From assembly GCF_001896205.1 (NCBI RefSeq), contig NZ_MPNU01000001.1:3631722-3695721 (forward strand): a stretch of DNA of 64,000 nt, read 5' to 3'. The position numbers and the translations under genes are program-made. The DNA is from Edwardsiella piscicida (GTDB lineage: Bacteria > Pseudomonadota > Gammaproteobacteria > Enterobacterales > Enterobacteriaceae). The notes beneath the pieces are model-generated. The model was not told the DNA's origin, did no database searches, and saw only the letters and a list, made by a program, of their open reading frames with translations. Every line of letters begins with the position of its first letter. The stretch's first letter is position 1. Shown here in pieces: positions 33,255-44,596 of this stretch.

Positions 33255-33931
33255 AACAGCAGGTCTACCAGGCCAACATGGCCCTGCCGCGCCACGGGCT
33301 GGTCACCTTTACCTGGGGCAACGTCAGCGCCATCGATCGCCAGCGCGGCTATGTCGTCATCAAACCCAGCGGCGTCGCCTATGAGGCGCTGACCCCCGCG
33401 GCGATGGTCGTCGTCGATCTGGACGGACGGATCGTCGCTGGCGCGCTGCGCCCCTCATCCGACACCCCGACCCACCTGGCGCTGTACCGCCGCTACCCGC
33501 AGCTGGGCGGTATCGTGCATACCCACTCGACCCACGCGACCGCCTGGGCACAGGCGGGACGGGCGATCCCGGCGCTCGGCACCACCCACGCCGACTACTT
33601 CGACGGCGACATCCCCTGCACCCGCGCGCTGAGCGCCGCCGAGATCGACCACGACTATGAGCATCACACCGGGCGGGCCATCATCGAAACGCTGGCGCAG
33701 CGCGACCCGAGCCATATGCCGGGGATCGTCGTTCACCAGCACGGCCCCTTCGCGTGGGGGGAGAGCGCGGCGCAGGCGGTGCATAACGCGGTGGTATTGG
33801 AGGAGGTGGCCAAAATGGCCTGGATTGCCTATAGCCTGAACCCGCGTCTCGCCCCGCTGGACCGGGCGCTGCGCGATAAGCATTTCCGGCGCAAGCACGG
33901 GCCGGATGCCTACTACGGCCAGCGCGGCTAA
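33242..33931 (+). CDS. ulaF: L-ribulose-5-phosphate 4-epimerase (UlaF)
   Basis: Final ula step, giving D-xylulose-5-phosphate for the pentose phosphate pathway. Class II aldolase/epimerase fold with the zinc ligands in [10 protein letters not shown] and the GNVSAID phosphate motif. 229 aa. Starts inside the end of ulaE. It is convergent with yhfK with only 34 bases between; no terminator is visible there. Confidence 0.95.
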   Translation: MERLKQQVYQANMALPRHGLVTFTWGNVSAIDRQRGYVVIKPSGVAYEALTPAAMVVVDLDGRIVAGALRPSSDTPTHLALYRRYPQLGGIVHTHSTHATAWAQAGRAIPALGTTHADYFDGDIPCTRALSAAEIDHDYEHHTGRAIIETLAQRDPSHMPGIVVHQHGPFAWGESAAQAVHNAVVLEEVAKMAWIAYSLNPRLAPLDRALRDKHFRRKHGPDAYYGQRG

Positions 33932-33965
33932 ATAAATCGCCGGCGCCCCCGGAGCAGTCGCGGAA

Positions 33966-36047
33966 TCAGTCGCGCAGCCGACGGCTGAGCCACAGCCCGT
34001 GATGCGGGCGCTGGCGCCAGGCGATAGATGAAATGGTATGCATGGTGCGCAGGTGCGACAGGATACGGCGCAGATGCACCTCCATCGGCGTCATCGGCAT
34101 CCCCTGCTGTGGCTCGGGTATCGGCACCGCCTGGCTGTCATTGCTGCTCGGACCATCGTGCTCCAGACGCTGCTGACACAGCTGCAGCGCGATCTCACCA
34201 CACTGCAGGTAGTCCTGCGCCAGACGCGAGGTCAGCATATAGTGCTCGCGCGCCAGAATGGTCATCGCGTTCAAATGCTCGACAATAAACTGGCTGTGGC
34301 TGATCCACAGGCGCATGTCCGCCAGATAGCGCGAATCAAAGCCCGGCTCCTGCATCGCCTGGCTCAGCGAGGAGTAGAGCGTGTTCTGCGCCTGGTTGCT
34401 GCGCATCCGGGCATAGGCCAGCTCGCTCACGCCCGGATCGGCGGAGAGCAGCAGGCGCAGCTCATCCTGGTAGGCCTCCAGCGCCTGATGGGCGTTTTTA
34501 CGCAGCAGGCCGCTCTGCCACTGCGGCCACAGCCAGATGGTGCTGGCGAAGGCCAGAATACAGCCCAGCAGCGTATCCACCAGACGCGGCACCAAAAAGT
34601 GCGAGCCGTTCAACGCCAGCAGCTGCAGGGTGAATACGGCGCTGACCGTAAAGCCGATCACCGCCAGACCGTAATTCTTCCGCAGCACCAGGTAGGCGCC
34701 CAGCGTCACCAGCAGCATCACCAGCAGCATCACATATTCACTCAGCGTCAGCTGCAGCAGACCGGCGGCGATGATCAGACCGGCAAAGGTGCCCATCGCC
34801 CGGTGCTGAATACGCACCCGCGTCGCGTTATAGCCATTCTGGATCACCAGCATGGTGGTCAGCATGATCCAATAGGGCTTAGGCAGCGCCAGCAGGATCC
34901 CCAGCCCCCCGCCGGCCGCCAGCGTCAGCCCCAGGCGCAGCGCGTTGCGTAGTGCGCCCGACTTCAGGGAGCAGTAGGCGCGCAGCGCCGGCCAGAACGG
35001 CAGACGCTGCTGGGTCGCCATCAGCTGGCGCTGATAGAGCGGACGCTGCCGCTCCAGCAGACGCGCCATTCGGCTAAAGTGGTGCAGACAGAACTGCCCA
35101 ACCGGATTCTCCGGGTAGCGGCTGGCCAGCTTTTCCAGCGCCGACACCTCGCTGCGCATAGAGAAATGCTGCGGGTAGCGGTGGTACAGGATGTCATCCG
35201 CCAGTACCCGCAGACGCCCGGCCACCACCTGCGCGTTGCGGCGAATGATCGCCTCGGCCTGGCTTTGTTCCACCAGAGTTTGCACCTCCTCCGGCTGGGA
35301 GAGGCTGACGGTAATATGCTCCTGTAGATCCAGCGCCACCTGAAAGTAGCGCACCAACCGCTTATATTCCGGGTTATGGACCAGGGACAGCATATGCATC
35401 TGCTGATAGATCACGCTGATAAGATCCATCACCTTTTGCTGGCGGTTCAGCAGCGGCGGCAGCGCCGTCTGCGGATCGCTGTGCTGCGTGAGCAGGCTGT
35501 ACTTAGCCTCAATGTAGTCCGCCAGCTCCAGGTACAGCTGGTTCAGGGTTTCGCGGATCGGCTGCCCTTTCCACAGGACAAACCAAAACCAGGTAAAGGC
35601 GCCGTACCAAATCGTACCGACCAAATACAGCAGCGGCCCCTGCCAGATAGGCACCATCCCCACCATGCTAAGGGTAAAGATGGCGGCGACCAGCGTTGCC
35701 GGCAGTAAACGGGCGTGCAGCGGACTGATCTCGCCGTTGACGCCAAACAGCAGCGCCAAAAGCAGCATAGCCAGCGGCAGCGGAACCGACCAAAGCAGGG
35801 CCATCTGCAGTAACAGGCTGCCGAGCGCAAACAGGGTGCCGCCCACCGCGAGGCGTTTAAAGAAGCGTTTATGGGGGGTATCAAGACCGGCGATATTGCA
35901 GCAGACCGGTACCAGAGAAAACAGCAGCCCCTGCTGCAGCTGGCCTACCATAAGCCCGAACAACACCGGCAGACACAAAACCAGCGTCTGGCGCAGTGCA
36001 TAGTTCACTTCCGGGTGGTAGATAAACCGCCGCCACATGAGCACCAT
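33966..36047 (-). CDS. yhfK: YccS/YhfK-family inner-membrane protein
   Basis: FUSC-type membrane protein of unknown function; relatives (AaeB, YccS) are proposed efflux proteins. Two blocks of hydrophobic helices, about residues 18-145 and 380-515, each followed by a cytoplasmic helical domain, the typical duplicated layout. 693 aa. Directly downstream of crp on the same strand (51 bases), as in E. coli. Confidence 0.92.
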   Translation of the reverse strand: MVLMWRRFIYHPEVNYALRQTLVLCLPVLFGLMVGQLQQGLLFSLVPVCCNIAGLDTPHKRFFKRLAVGGTLFALGSLLLQMALLWSVPLPLAMLLLALLFGVNGEISPLHARLLPATLVAAIFTLSMVGMVPIWQGPLLYLVGTIWYGAFTWFWFVLWKGQPIRETLNQLYLELADYIEAKYSLLTQHSDPQTALPPLLNRQQKVMDLISVIYQQMHMLSLVHNPEYKRLVRYFQVALDLQEHITVSLSQPEEVQTLVEQSQAEAIIRRNAQVVAGRLRVLADDILYHRYPQHFSMRSEVSALEKLASRYPENPVGQFCLHHFSRMARLLERQRPLYQRQLMATQQRLPFWPALRAYCSLKSGALRNALRLGLTLAAGGGLGILLALPKPYWIMLTTMLVIQNGYNATRVRIQHRAMGTFAGLIIAAGLLQLTLSEYVMLLVMLLVTLGAYLVLRKNYGLAVIGFTVSAVFTLQLLALNGSHFLVPRLVDTLLGCILAFASTIWLWPQWQSGLLRKNAHQALEAYQDELRLLLSADPGVSELAYARMRSNQAQNTLYSSLSQAMQEPGFDSRYLADMRLWISHSQFIVEHLNAMTILAREHYMLTSRLAQDYLQCGEIALQLCQQRLEHDGPSSNDSQAVPIPEPQQGMPMTPMEVHLRRILSHLRTMHTISSIAWRQRPHHGLWLSRRLRD

Positions 36048-36098
36048 CCTGGGGATGGGTTGAAGATTCCGCGCCGCCCGTGCGGCGCGGGCGCAAAA

Positions 36099-36731
36099 TC
36101 AACGCGTCCCGTAGACGACGATGGTTTTACCGTGTGCCGAGATCAGGTTCTGATCCTCCAGCATCTTCAGAATACGTCCTACCGTTTCACGAGAGCAGCC
36201 CACGATCTGGCCGATCTCCTGACGGGTGATCTTAATCTGCATGCCGTCCGGGTGCGTCATCGCATCCGGCTGCTTGGCCAGATTCAACAGCGTCTGAGCA
36301 ATACGGCCCGTCACATCCAGGAAGGCCAGGTTACCGACTTTCTCTGACGTGACCTGCAGACGACGCGCCATCTGGGCAGACAGACGCATCAGAATATCCG
36401 GGTTAACCTGGATCAGCTGGCGGAATTTCTTGTAGGAAATTTCAGCCACCTCACAGGCGGTCTTCGCCCGCACCCAGGCGCTGCGCTCCTGACCTTCCTC
36501 AAACAGCCCCAGCTCGCCAATGAAGTCGCCCTGGTTCAGGTAGGAGAGGATCATCTCCTTACCCTCTTCATCCTTAATCAGTACCGCTACAGATCCCTTT
36601 ACGATGTAATAAAGCGTCTCCGCTTTTTCACCCTGGTGAATCAAGGTACTTTTGGACGGATATTTGTGAATATGGCAATGGGACAGGAACCATTCGAGAG
36701 TTGGATCTGTTTGCGGTTTGCCGAGAACCAT
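36099..36731 (-). CDS. crp: cAMP receptor protein CRP
   Basis: Global carbon regulator. N-terminal cyclic nucleotide-binding domain with [15 protein letters not shown] (Glu and Arg cAMP ligands, Ser) and the long C-helix, then the HTH with [21 protein letters not shown]. 210 aa, the same length and essentially the same sequence as E. coli CRP. In E. coli it is divergent from yhfA; here the upstream neighbour is yheU. Likely regulates the ula, mal, glp and pckA genes in this same window. Confidence 0.99.
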
Positions 36732-36947
36732 TCGCTATTATCCTCTATTGTTATCGCATCCCCGGTGCGCCAAACGCACCCCCCGCCGGACGGGGCCGGG
36801 AAACTGCCTAGTAACCTGCTATAGCACTGCACTTGTCGAATATAGTTTCCATAGCCTAAGGGAGATGATCCCCGGCGATCTTGATCTATACCCGCTTCAT
36901 TCCATTAAAGGTGCATGTCGGCTTAGTTTGTAGCATAGCTTGGCCTT

Positions 36948-36967
36948 ACTGTCTCGCACTGTCTCGC
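36948..36967. repeat. Tandem 10-bp duplication
   Basis: ACTGTCTCGC occurs twice in direct succession (36948-36957 and 36958-36967) in the crp/yheU intergenic region. Confidence 0.9.
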
Positions 36968-37040
36968 TTCAGCATGGAATAGCTCACTGTTCGCCGCCGT
37001 TTTTTCTCCGCCTGCGACGTTTTTGCTTTTTATTTGCACA

Positions 37041-37061
37041 GCGCGGCGCCGGGCGCCGCGC
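37041..37061. terminator. GC-rich hairpin downstream of yheU
   Basis: GCGCGGCG (37041-37048), five-base loop, CGCCGCGC (37054-37061). Past the yheU stop in the direction of yheU transcription; no T run follows on the minus strand, so terminator function is uncertain. Confidence 0.5.
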
Positions 37062-37082
37062 GGGAAAATACGCCAACGTGCG

Positions 37083-37307
37083 CTAATCCGCGCCCTTAAA
37101 CTGGCTGCGCGGCATAATATTGACGCTTTCATGCAGCTCGGACCATACCACGACCGCCTCACCGCACTGCAGCTGACGCCGCACATCCTCCACCTTCTGC
37201 GTCAGGCTCCTCTCCTGCTCGCCATAGTCAGTCCCCTCTCGCAGGACAAAAGCCTCGATCAGGCTATCCAGCGTCTCTGGGGCAATCTGTTGCCAAGGAA
37301 TGATCAC
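37083..37307 (-). CDS. yheU: YheU-family conserved protein
   Basis: Small conserved enteric protein of unknown function (UPF0270). I place the start at GTG 37307 ([13 protein letters not shown], 74 aa), matching the E. coli protein start and length; the longer frame runs into yheT. The C-terminal block [19 protein letters not shown] is almost invariant in the family. Follows yheT by five bases, so the two are an operon. Confidence 0.9.
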   Translation of the reverse strand: MIIPWQQIAPETLDSLIEAFVLREGTDYGEQERSLTQKVEDVRRQLQCGEAVVVWSELHESVNIMPRSQFKGAD

Positions 37308-37312
37308 GCGTT

Positions 37313-38287
37313 TTACTCCAAATAGGGGGCTAACCAGGCAGGAATGCGCTGCTCCAGCCACGGGAAGGGATGTCGCAGCGTACCGCCGATAAAGCCGACG
37401 TGGCCGCCAAACTCCGTCAGCTGGTATTCGATATTGGACGGCAGCGATCCCAACGGCGGGATCACCGCCGACGTCATAAAGGGATCGTCGCGTGCCTGAA
37501 TGATCAGCAGCGGCTGGCGGATCGTCGACAGCCGCTGCAGGGCGCTACAGCGCCGATAGTAGTCATCCGCATCGCGAAACCCGTGCAGGCGAGCGGTGAT
37601 CTGATCGTCAAACTCGCGTAGCCTACGCATACGCCGCAGCTGGAGCGGATCGAGATCCAGCATCTCCGGATAACGGCGCAGCTTACGTCGGGCGCTCTGC
37701 TTAAGCTCATGTAACAGGTAACGCTGGTAAATCCGCGCCACGCCGCGCTCCAGATGCGCCGCACAGGCCGACAGCATCAGCGGCGCCGAGACCATCACCG
37801 CTGCCTCCAGCGGGGCCTGTGCCTGCTCTTCGGCCAGATAACAGCCCAGCATATTGCCGCCCAGGGAGAACCCGACCGCCGCGGTGGGCACCTGACCGAA
37901 GGTGCGTCGCAGCCACGCCAAAAAAAAGCGCGCGTCCCCGGTTTCGCCGGAGTGATAGAAACGCGGCGTCAGGTTGGGCTCACCGCTGCAGCCGCGAAAG
38001 TGCATCACGACCGCCAGCCAGCCCGCCTCCCGACAGGCGTGCAGCAGGCCGTGGGCATAGGGGCTATGCACGCTGCCCTCCAGCCCATGGAACAGAACCA
38101 CCCGCGGTTTATGGCGAGCGGGCTGCGGCGCCTCGCTCCAGGCCAGATCGATAAAATCGCCGTCCGGCAGGGTTAAACGCTGCCACACCGGCGCCAACAG
38201 GGCGCGCCGTCGCAGCAGCCGCGGCAGGATCGTCTGCAGGTGCGGGTTGCGTAGGGCGCGGGACGGTGAAAAGGTGGAAACGATCAT
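37313..38287 (-). CDS. yheT: YheT-family alpha/beta hydrolase
   Basis: Predicted hydrolase of the AB-hydrolase 4 family; substrate unknown. Nucleophile elbow GFSLGGNM (Ser at about 142), the [10 protein letters not shown] loop, and the C-terminal His in FGGHVGF. 324 aa. Operon with yheU, divergent from the LysE-type gene. Confidence 0.93.
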   Translation of the reverse strand: MIVSTFSPSRALRNPHLQTILPRLLRRRALLAPVWQRLTLPDGDFIDLAWSEAPQPARHKPRVVLFHGLEGSVHSPYAHGLLHACREAGWLAVVMHFRGCSGEPNLTPRFYHSGETGDARFFLAWLRRTFGQVPTAAVGFSLGGNMLGCYLAEEQAQAPLEAAVMVSAPLMLSACAAHLERGVARIYQRYLLHELKQSARRKLRRYPEMLDLDPLQLRRMRRLREFDDQITARLHGFRDADDYYRRCSALQRLSTIRQPLLIIQARDDPFMTSAVIPPLGSLPSNIEYQLTEFGGHVGFIGGTLRHPFPWLEQRIPAWLAPYLE

Positions 38288-38385
38288 GCTGCGTGAAGAA
38301 AATTCATCCAGGGAACACTTGTACCATCAATAACACACTGTTAGGGTCAAAACACCCCCTCGGCGCAAAATCGGAGCCGGTTAGC

Positions 38386-38991
38386 ATGGACAGCTCTCTG
38401 TTTCTCTCCCTGCTGGGTTTCCTGTGGGTCTCAGCCGTGACCCCTGGCCCCAACAATATGCTGTTGACCAGCTCCAGCGCCAATCTGGGGTTCTACCGCT
38501 CGCTGCCGCTCATGCTCGGCATCATGCTCGGCATGCAAACGCTGCTGCTGCTGATCGCCTTTGGCGTCGGCAGCCTACTGCTGCTCTATCCTACGCTGCA
38601 CACCCTGCTCAAGGGCGCGGGCAGCCTCTACCTGCTGTATATCGCGTGGAAGGTGGCGACGTCGCGCTATACCCGTCTGAGCGACGGCAGCGCCGCCTTA
38701 GACGACGCCGTCAGCTGGCGACAGGGTTGGCTGCTGCAGTTTCTGAACCCCAAGGCCTGGCTGATGGCCCTGGGCGCGGTGACCAGCTTTAGCCTGCCCG
38801 GTGAGCGCTATCTGGCGGCCATCGCCGCCATCAGCCTGGGCATGTTCTTGGTCAATCTGCTGGCCGGCGCGCTGTGGTTAAGCTTCGGTACCCTGATAGG
38901 GCGACTGCTGCAAAGCCGACGCGCCTGGTTCGCCTTTAACCTGACCATGGGGACGCTGACCGCCGCCTGCGTACTGCTGATCTGGCGCTGA
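38386..38991 (+). CDS. LysE-family amino-acid exporter
   Basis: Six-helix inner-membrane transporter of the LysE/RhtB superfamily, 201 aa. I take ATG 38386 (MDSSLFLSLLGFLW) as start; an in-frame extension to 38266 overlaps yheT and lacks membrane character. The family signature TPGPNNMLL is at about residues 20-28, and QFLNPKAWLMALG at about 120-132. Substrate cannot be told from the sequence. Its stop directly abuts the malT stop. Confidence 0.88.
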   Translation: MDSSLFLSLLGFLWVSAVTPGPNNMLLTSSSANLGFYRSLPLMLGIMLGMQTLLLLIAFGVGSLLLLYPTLHTLLKGAGSLYLLYIAWKVATSRYTRLSDGSAALDDAVSWRQGWLLQFLNPKAWLMALGAVTSFSLPGERYLAAIAAISLGMFLVNLLAGALWLSFGTLIGRLLQSRRAWFAFNLTMGTLTAACVLLIWR

Positions 38992-41706
38992 TCACACCCC
39001 ATAGCCCATCAGGCGCATGATATCCTGCGCCTGGCGCACGGCCTCCTGACGGTGTGCAACCCCCAGCTTCTGATACAGATTGCGGATATGGGTTTTAATG
39101 GTGGTCGCCGCCACCGCCAGCTCATCGGCGATTTGCTCGTTGCTGTAGCCCGAATAGATGAGCCCCAGCACCTGCCATTCGCGCTGGGTCAGCGGACTGG
39201 TGCGGATCAGCTCCGGCACCTGGGGATGATTCAGCAACCGCTCGACGAACTGCTCATCAAAATGGGCAAACTTATGCCGGTGGTGCTGGTTAATATCACG
39301 CAAAATCCGCTGAGCGCGATGCACCTCCATCTCCGGCAGGGTATTGAGCTGCAGCAGCTGACGCAGCTGCTGGGCCATCACCTCGCCCTCGATGACAAAG
39401 TGGCTGACAAAGCCGGTGCGATTGGCCAGGCTCAGCGCCTCCATCAGCACGCGCAGGGCTTCGCTCTTGCGATCCGTGTGCCAATACAGCAGGTTGCTCA
39501 GCAGCAGGTTACGGTTCAGATCGCTGACCAGGCGCAGGCGGCGCGCCGCCGCATTCAGCTGATCTAGCACCGCCTGAGCCTCATCATACTGCCCCAGCAT
39601 GATCTGAACCCGCGCGATATTGCGCCACTGTCCCTGTAAAAAGTGGTTATCCGACGCCGCCGGACGCACCGCCTGCAGCAGCCAACGACTGGCCGCCTGG
39701 CGATCGCCGGTGATCTGCCAGTAGATCACCCGCGCCTTATCCGCATTCACCAGCCAGTCGCTGTGATAGTTTCCGGCCTGCAGCAGGGTTTCGCAGCGGC
39801 GCAGATGCTGTCCGGCGTTATCCAGATCGCCGCGCGCCAGCGAACACTTGGCCAAGAGTGCCAGACACTGCAGCTGCTGCTGCGGCTCAAAGTTGGCCAG
39901 CACCGCCAGCCCATCGCGCGCCGCGCGCTCCGCCTCGTCCAGCCGCATCCACGACCACAGCACCTGGGCGCGAATACGCAGTAAAAACTCATGCATCGGC
40001 AGCTGCTGCAGATGCTGCTCGTCGACCAATTCAAACGCCTTATCCTGGGTCTCGTAGGCCGCCTGCAAGAACCCCTGGGCTATCAGGATCTCACTCTGCT
40101 GCAGCAGCGCCCACAGAGCATAGTGGTAGGTCTGATGGCGGCGGGCCACCTGCTCGGTCTGCTGCATCATCGGCAGCGCCCGCGCCAGAACCCCTTTGCA
40201 GTGCAGCACCTCGCCCAGCACGGAGCTGCTCACGATCCGGCTGTAGTAGCTGCCGATCGGCAGATGGCGCAGCGCCTCTGTCGCCAAGCGCTCGGCATCG
40301 TGCGGTCGCCCGTCATTGATCGCAACCTGGGCTCGCAGCGCGTCGAACTCGGCCTGCAGCGCCGCCTCCAGCGAGATCTGACGCTGTCCCATCTCCTGCT
40401 CGGCGCGCGCCAGCAGCGTGTTGACCTCGCCGTAGCGGTGCTGACTCTGCGCCAGCCAGGCCTGCAGCAGCGCCAGGCTGGGGTTCTGGATCAACACATC
40501 GTACGGTAGGGTATTCAGGCAGGACTCCAGCAGCGCCAGCTCACTCTGGTGGAAGAGCACCCAGGCGTGCTGCAGCAGAATATCGCGCAGCAGCGCCGTG
40601 TCTCCGGCCGCCTGCGCGTGGTGGATCGCCTCCGCCGGAAACCCCTGCGCCAGCCATCCCTGCGCCGCGCGCCGGTGCAGCTGCGGCAGTACGCCCGCCA
40701 TCTCCCGCTGGCAGCGGCTGCGCAGAAAGTGAGCAAACAGCGGATGAAAACAGAACCACTCCCCGTCGCCGTCCATCCGGTGGATAAATAGCCCCTGCCG
40801 CTCCAGCTCCTCCAGGCGCAGCTGGCCCTCCTCCTCGCCGGTCAGAGCACAGATCAGCGCGTCGTTCATCGAACGCAGCGCCGAACACTGCAGCAGAAAG
40901 CCGCGCGTATCGTCATCCACCCGATCCAGCACCTCATCCGCCAGGTAATCCGCCAGATGCGTAGCGTTGATGCGCGCCAGACGGCGAGCCGAAGCCTGAG
41001 CCTGGGCCGATGACTGACGCGCCGACAGCGCGATCAGCTGCAGCGCCGTCGGCCAGCCTTCGACCTCATCGCACAGCGCGTGCATTTCGTCATCGGCCAA
41101 CGGTGCACTCAAACGCTGATGAAAAAACTGGCTAGCCTCGCGGTGGTTAAAGGCCAGCTGACGAGTATTGATCTCCAGCAGCTGCTCACGCACCCGCAGA
41201 TTGGCAATCCCGAGCGGGGGCAGCGTGCGTGACATCAGACACAGGGTCAGATTATCGGGCTGATGGCGCAAGAAGAAGCGCATCGCCTCATGCAGCGGAG
41301 GATGGGTGAGCAGGTGATAATCGTCGATCACCAGATACAGCGGCGTCTGCCAATCGGCCAGCTCAATGAACAGCTGGGAGAACAGCGCAGACAGCGTGGC
41401 ATACTGGTGTTTCTGGCTCATCGCCTCGCTTTTCGCGCAGTGGCCACCGGTGGCCTGCTGCAGGGCGGCAATCAGGTAGCTGGCAAAGCGCTCCGGCTGA
41501 TTGTCGCTTTCATCCAGGGAGTACCAGCCCAAGTGTGCCTTCTCCTGCGCCCACTGTGCCATCAGGGTCGTCTTACCGTACCCTGCCGGACCATTGACCA
41601 ACACCAGGCGGTAATTGCGCGCCGCATCCAGCCTGGTCAGTAAATGTTCTCGCACCACCGTAGTCTGCAGCCGCGCCGGACGGCTTAATTTCGACGGAAT
41701 CAGCAT
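38992..41706 (-). CDS. malT: MalT, activator of the maltose regulon
   Basis: ATP- and maltotriose-dependent STAND activator of malPQ and other maltose genes. Start ATG 41706 ([13 protein letters not shown], 904 aa, about the 901 of E. coli); the open frame extends further without homology. Walker [10 protein letters not shown] at 39-47, arm and winged-helix domains, superhelical sensor domain (about 440-800), and a C-terminal LuxR-type HTH ([20 protein letters not shown]). Divergent from malPQ, as in E. coli. Confidence 0.97.
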   Translation of the reverse strand: MLIPSKLSRPARLQTTVVREHLLTRLDAARNYRLVLVNGPAGYGKTTLMAQWAQEKAHLGWYSLDESDNQPERFASYLIAALQQATGGHCAKSEAMSQKHQYATLSALFSQLFIELADWQTPLYLVIDDYHLLTHPPLHEAMRFFLRHQPDNLTLCLMSRTLPPLGIANLRVREQLLEINTRQLAFNHREASQFFHQRLSAPLADDEMHALCDEVEGWPTALQLIALSARQSSAQAQASARRLARINATHLADYLADEVLDRVDDDTRGFLLQCSALRSMNDALICALTGEEEGQLRLEELERQGLFIHRMDGDGEWFCFHPLFAHFLRSRCQREMAGVLPQLHRRAAQGWLAQGFPAEAIHHAQAAGDTALLRDILLQHAWVLFHQSELALLESCLNTLPYDVLIQNPSLALLQAWLAQSQHRYGEVNTLLARAEQEMGQRQISLEAALQAEFDALRAQVAINDGRPHDAERLATEALRHLPIGSYYSRIVSSSVLGEVLHCKGVLARALPMMQQTEQVARRHQTYHYALWALLQQSEILIAQGFLQAAYETQDKAFELVDEQHLQQLPMHEFLLRIRAQVLWSWMRLDEAERAARDGLAVLANFEPQQQLQCLALLAKCSLARGDLDNAGQHLRRCETLLQAGNYHSDWLVNADKARVIYWQITGDRQAASRWLLQAVRPAASDNHFLQGQWRNIARVQIMLGQYDEAQAVLDQLNAAARRLRLVSDLNRNLLLSNLLYWHTDRKSEALRVLMEALSLANRTGFVSHFVIEGEVMAQQLRQLLQLNTLPEMEVHRAQRILRDINQHHRHKFAHFDEQFVERLLNHPQVPELIRTSPLTQREWQVLGLIYSGYSNEQIADELAVAATTIKTHIRNLYQKLGVAHRQEAVRQAQDIMRLMGYGV

Positions 41707-42181
41707 TATTACCCGCACCCCTTCCGGTGCCCCCCTCGGCGGCCGACGCGTGCCGGCTCGCGCGCAGGAGCGGCACCCTGCCCCAGAAATCACCGCTACG
41801 GGCGCCTATTTATTTTGCGCCTCGTAATTAATAGCTGTCCTTTAAGGTCTGACAATGCGCGCGCTATTGCAACCGGGGTTCCGCCCCCAATAACAGGAAA
41901 TTGCGGCTGATCACATTTTTTACCGAGTTAATCTCATTTGCCGCTCAATCGCCGCCAATAGTCCATATTTTGCTGTTATAACCCGACGATCAGTACAGCG
42001 TGAAACGGTAACGCGACGTGATTATAGCCCTGCTATAGCGCGGTCCCGATCACACTTCGGACTACGCCCTGTGGCTCCTCCCCAACTCAGCCGACGGCGG
42101 GAGGATGTTTTCATCCGACGAGATCGTCAGGATGACCATCATGCTTAATACTTTCATTTTGACGCTTTGAGAGAGATGCCT
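41707..42181. promoter_or_regulatory. Divergent malT/malP control region
   Basis: About 475 bases without a gene. The malP-proximal part has three GGA-core MalT-box-like motifs (listed separately). A TCACA half-site (41911-41915) within a TGATCACA could be part of a CRP site for malT, but the left half is poor. No open frame is supported. Confidence 0.65.
42075..42136 (+). promoter_or_regulatory. MalT boxes of the malPQ promoter
   Basis: A reverse-oriented GGGGAGGAG (42075-42083, close to the GGGGAKGAGG consensus), a forward GGGAGGATG (42099-42107), an opposed CATCC (42112-42116) and GGATGA (42130-42135) lie 45-105 bases before the malP ATG. Number and spacing fit the E. coli malP promoter, which uses distal and proximal MalT sites. 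Confidence 0.7.
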
Positions 42182-44587
42182 ATGTCGTATACCCCGTTCG
42201 ATCAGCAGGCTTTCCACGCGGCGCTGACCCGCCACTGGCAAGGATTGGGAATGGAGAGCGCTGCGCAAATGACGCCGCATCAGTGGTGGCAGGCGGTCAG
42301 CCTGGCCTGCTCGGCGCAGCTGGCGGCCGAAACCCACCCGGCCAGCGCGTCCGACGATGGCCAACGCCGCGTAAACTATCTGTCGATGGAGTTTCTCATC
42401 GGCCGCCTGACCGGCAATAACCTGCTCAATCTGGACTGGTATCCCGCCGTCGCCCAGGCGCTTGAGCGCTATGACATCGCGTTAAGCGATCTGCTGGAGC
42501 AAGAGGTCGATCCGGCGCTGGGCAACGGCGGCCTCGGCCGCCTGGCGGCCTGCTTCCTCGATGCCATGGCCTGCGTTAAACAGCCGGCCATCGGCTATGG
42601 CCTGTGCTACCAGTATGGGCTGTTCCGCCAGTCCTTTCAGGCGTGCCAGCAGCAAGAGGCCCCGGATACCTGGGAGCGAGACGACTACCCGTGGATGCGT
42701 CACAATCGGGCGCGGGATGTCCACGTCAGTCTGGGCGGCAAACTGCTGCGTGAAAACGGCGCGCTACGCTGGCAGCCGGCGCTCACCCTGCGCGGCGTCG
42801 CGCGCGATCTGCCGGTGGTCGGCTACCGCAACGGCATCAGCCAGCCGCTGCGCCTGTGGGTCGCCTGTCACGATCACCCCTTCGATCTCGACAGCTTTGA
42901 TCGCGGACAGTTTTTGCGCGCCGAGCGCCAGGGGATAGAGGCCGCCAAACTGACCAAGATACTCTATCCCAACGATAACCACCTGGCCGGCAAGCGGCTG
43001 CGTCTGATGCAGCAATACTTCCACTGCGCCTGCTCGCTGGCCGATATCCTGCGCCGACACCATCTGGCCGGACGCCGTATCGACGCGCTGGCGCAGTATG
43101 AGGTCATCCAGCTCAACGACACGCACCCGACCATTGCCATCCCCGAGCTGATGCGCATTCTGCTCGATGAGCACGGCATGGAGTGGGATCAGGCCTGGGC
43201 CATCACCAGCCAGACCTTTGCCTACACCAACCATACGCTGATGCCAGAGGCGCTGGAGTGCTGGAGCGAAAGCCTGATCCGCAGCCTGCTCCCGCGTCAC
43301 CATGACATCATCCGCCAGATCAACGCCCGCTTCCGCGAGCTGGTCGAACAGCGCTGGCCGGGCGATAAGGCGCTGTGGCAGCGCGTCGCCATCATACACG
43401 ACCGACGGGTGCGCATGGCCAACCTGTGCGTCGTCGCCGGCTTTGCCGTTAACGGCGTGGCGCAGCTGCACTCGGCGCTGGTCAAAAGCGATCTGTTCCC
43501 CGAATACCATCAGCTGTGGCCACAAAAATTCCATAACGTGACCAATGGGATCACCCCGCGTCGCTGGCTCAAGCAGTGTAACCCGGCCCTGTCTACGCTG
43601 ATCGACACGACGCTACAGCGCGAATGGGCCAACGATCTGGATGCCCTCCGGGCGCTGGAGCCCTATGCCGGCCAGGCCGGGTTCCGCGCGGCGTACCGTC
43701 AGATCAAGCAGCAGAATAAAGCGGCGCTGGCCCACTACGTCCGGCAGACCCAGGGGCTGACGCTGAACACCGACGCCATCTTCGACGTACAGATCAAGCG
43801 GCTGCATGAGTACAAACGTCAGCACCTCAATCTGCTGCATATCCTGTCCCTGTATCATGAGCTGCGCGCCAATCCCAACGCCGATCGGGCTCCGCGCGTC
43901 TTCCTGTTCGGGGCCAAGGCGGCGCCGGGCTACTACCTGGCCAAAAACATCATCTATGCCATCAACCGGGTGGCAGAGGTCATCAACAATGACCCCCGGG
44001 TGAAGGATCGCCTGCAGGTCGCCTTTCTGCCCGACTACCGCGTCTCCCTGGCCGAGCTGATGATCCCGGCGGCCGACGTATCAGAGCAGATCTCAACCGC
44101 AGGGAAAGAGGCCTCCGGCACCGGCAACATGAAGCTGGCCCTGAACGGCGCGCTGACCGTGGGCACGCTGGACGGCGCCAACGTAGAGATCGCCGAGCAG
44201 GTGGGAGAAGAGAACATCTTCATCTTCGGCCTGACGGTCGAGGAGGTGAAGGCGACCCTGGCCGCCGGCTACGACCCGCTCCGCCTCTATCGGAAAGACA
44301 AACGCCTGAAGGCCATCATCGATGAGCTGGGCTCCGGCCACTACAGCCAGGGCGACCGCCACGCTTTTGACATGATGCTGCACAGCCTGCTACAGGGCGG
44401 CGACCCCTATCTGGTGCTGGCTGACTTCGCCGATTACTGCCAGACACAGGCCCGGGTGGACACCCTCTACCGCGATAGCGAAGCGTGGACCGAGAAGACC
44501 ATCCTCAACACGGCACGGGTGGGCATGTTCAGCGCCGATCGGGCCATCCGCGACTATCAACAGCGCATCTGGCAGCGCCAGCGTTAA
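42182..44587 (+). CDS. malP: Maltodextrin phosphorylase MalP
   Basis: Phosphorolyses maltodextrins to glucose-1-phosphate. GT35 family; the PLP-binding Lys is Lys651 in [15 protein letters not shown] chose ATG 42182 ([11 protein letters not shown], 801 aa) with GAGAG upstream; ATG 42167 is an alternative. It lacks the N-terminal extension of GlgP and matches MalP in [19 protein letters not shown] motifs ([16 protein letters not shown]). First gene of malPQ; a second GT35 enzyme (glgP) is 11 kb downstream. Confidence 0.96.
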   Translation: MSYTPFDQQAFHAALTRHWQGLGMESAAQMTPHQWWQAVSLACSAQLAAETHPASASDDGQRRVNYLSMEFLIGRLTGNNLLNLDWYPAVAQALERYDIALSDLLEQEVDPALGNGGLGRLAACFLDAMACVKQPAIGYGLCYQYGLFRQSFQACQQQEAPDTWERDDYPWMRHNRARDVHVSLGGKLLRENGALRWQPALTLRGVARDLPVVGYRNGISQPLRLWVACHDHPFDLDSFDRGQFLRAERQGIEAAKLTKILYPNDNHLAGKRLRLMQQYFHCACSLADILRRHHLAGRRIDALAQYEVIQLNDTHPTIAIPELMRILLDEHGMEWDQAWAITSQTFAYTNHTLMPEALECWSESLIRSLLPRHHDIIRQINARFRELVEQRWPGDKALWQRVAIIHDRRVRMANLCVVAGFAVNGVAQLHSALVKSDLFPEYHQLWPQKFHNVTNGITPRRWLKQCNPALSTLIDTTLQREWANDLDALRALEPYAGQAGFRAAYRQIKQQNKAALAHYVRQTQGLTLNTDAIFDVQIKRLHEYKRQHLNLLHILSLYHELRANPNADRAPRVFLFGAKAAPGYYLAKNIIYAINRVAEVINNDPRVKDRLQVAFLPDYRVSLAELMIPAADVSEQISTAGKEASGTGNMKLALNGALTVGTLDGANVEIAEQVGEENIFIFGLTVEEVKATLAAGYDPLRLYRKDKRLKAIIDELGSGHYSQGDRHAFDMMLHSLLQGGDPYLVLADFADYCQTQARVDTLYRDSEAWTEKTILNTARVGMFSADRAIRDYQQRIWQRQR

Positions 44588-44596
44588 GGAGTCGCC

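Larger units (their letters stand above)
36732..37082. promoter_or_regulatory. crp upstream region, prkB and yhfA absent
   Basis: About 350 bases without a gene between crp and yheU, both on the minus strand. In E. coli prkB and yhfA sit between these genes. The crp promoter must be here. An exact tandem 10-mer and a GC-rich hairpin are listed separately. No open frame has recognisable homology. Confidence 0.6.
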
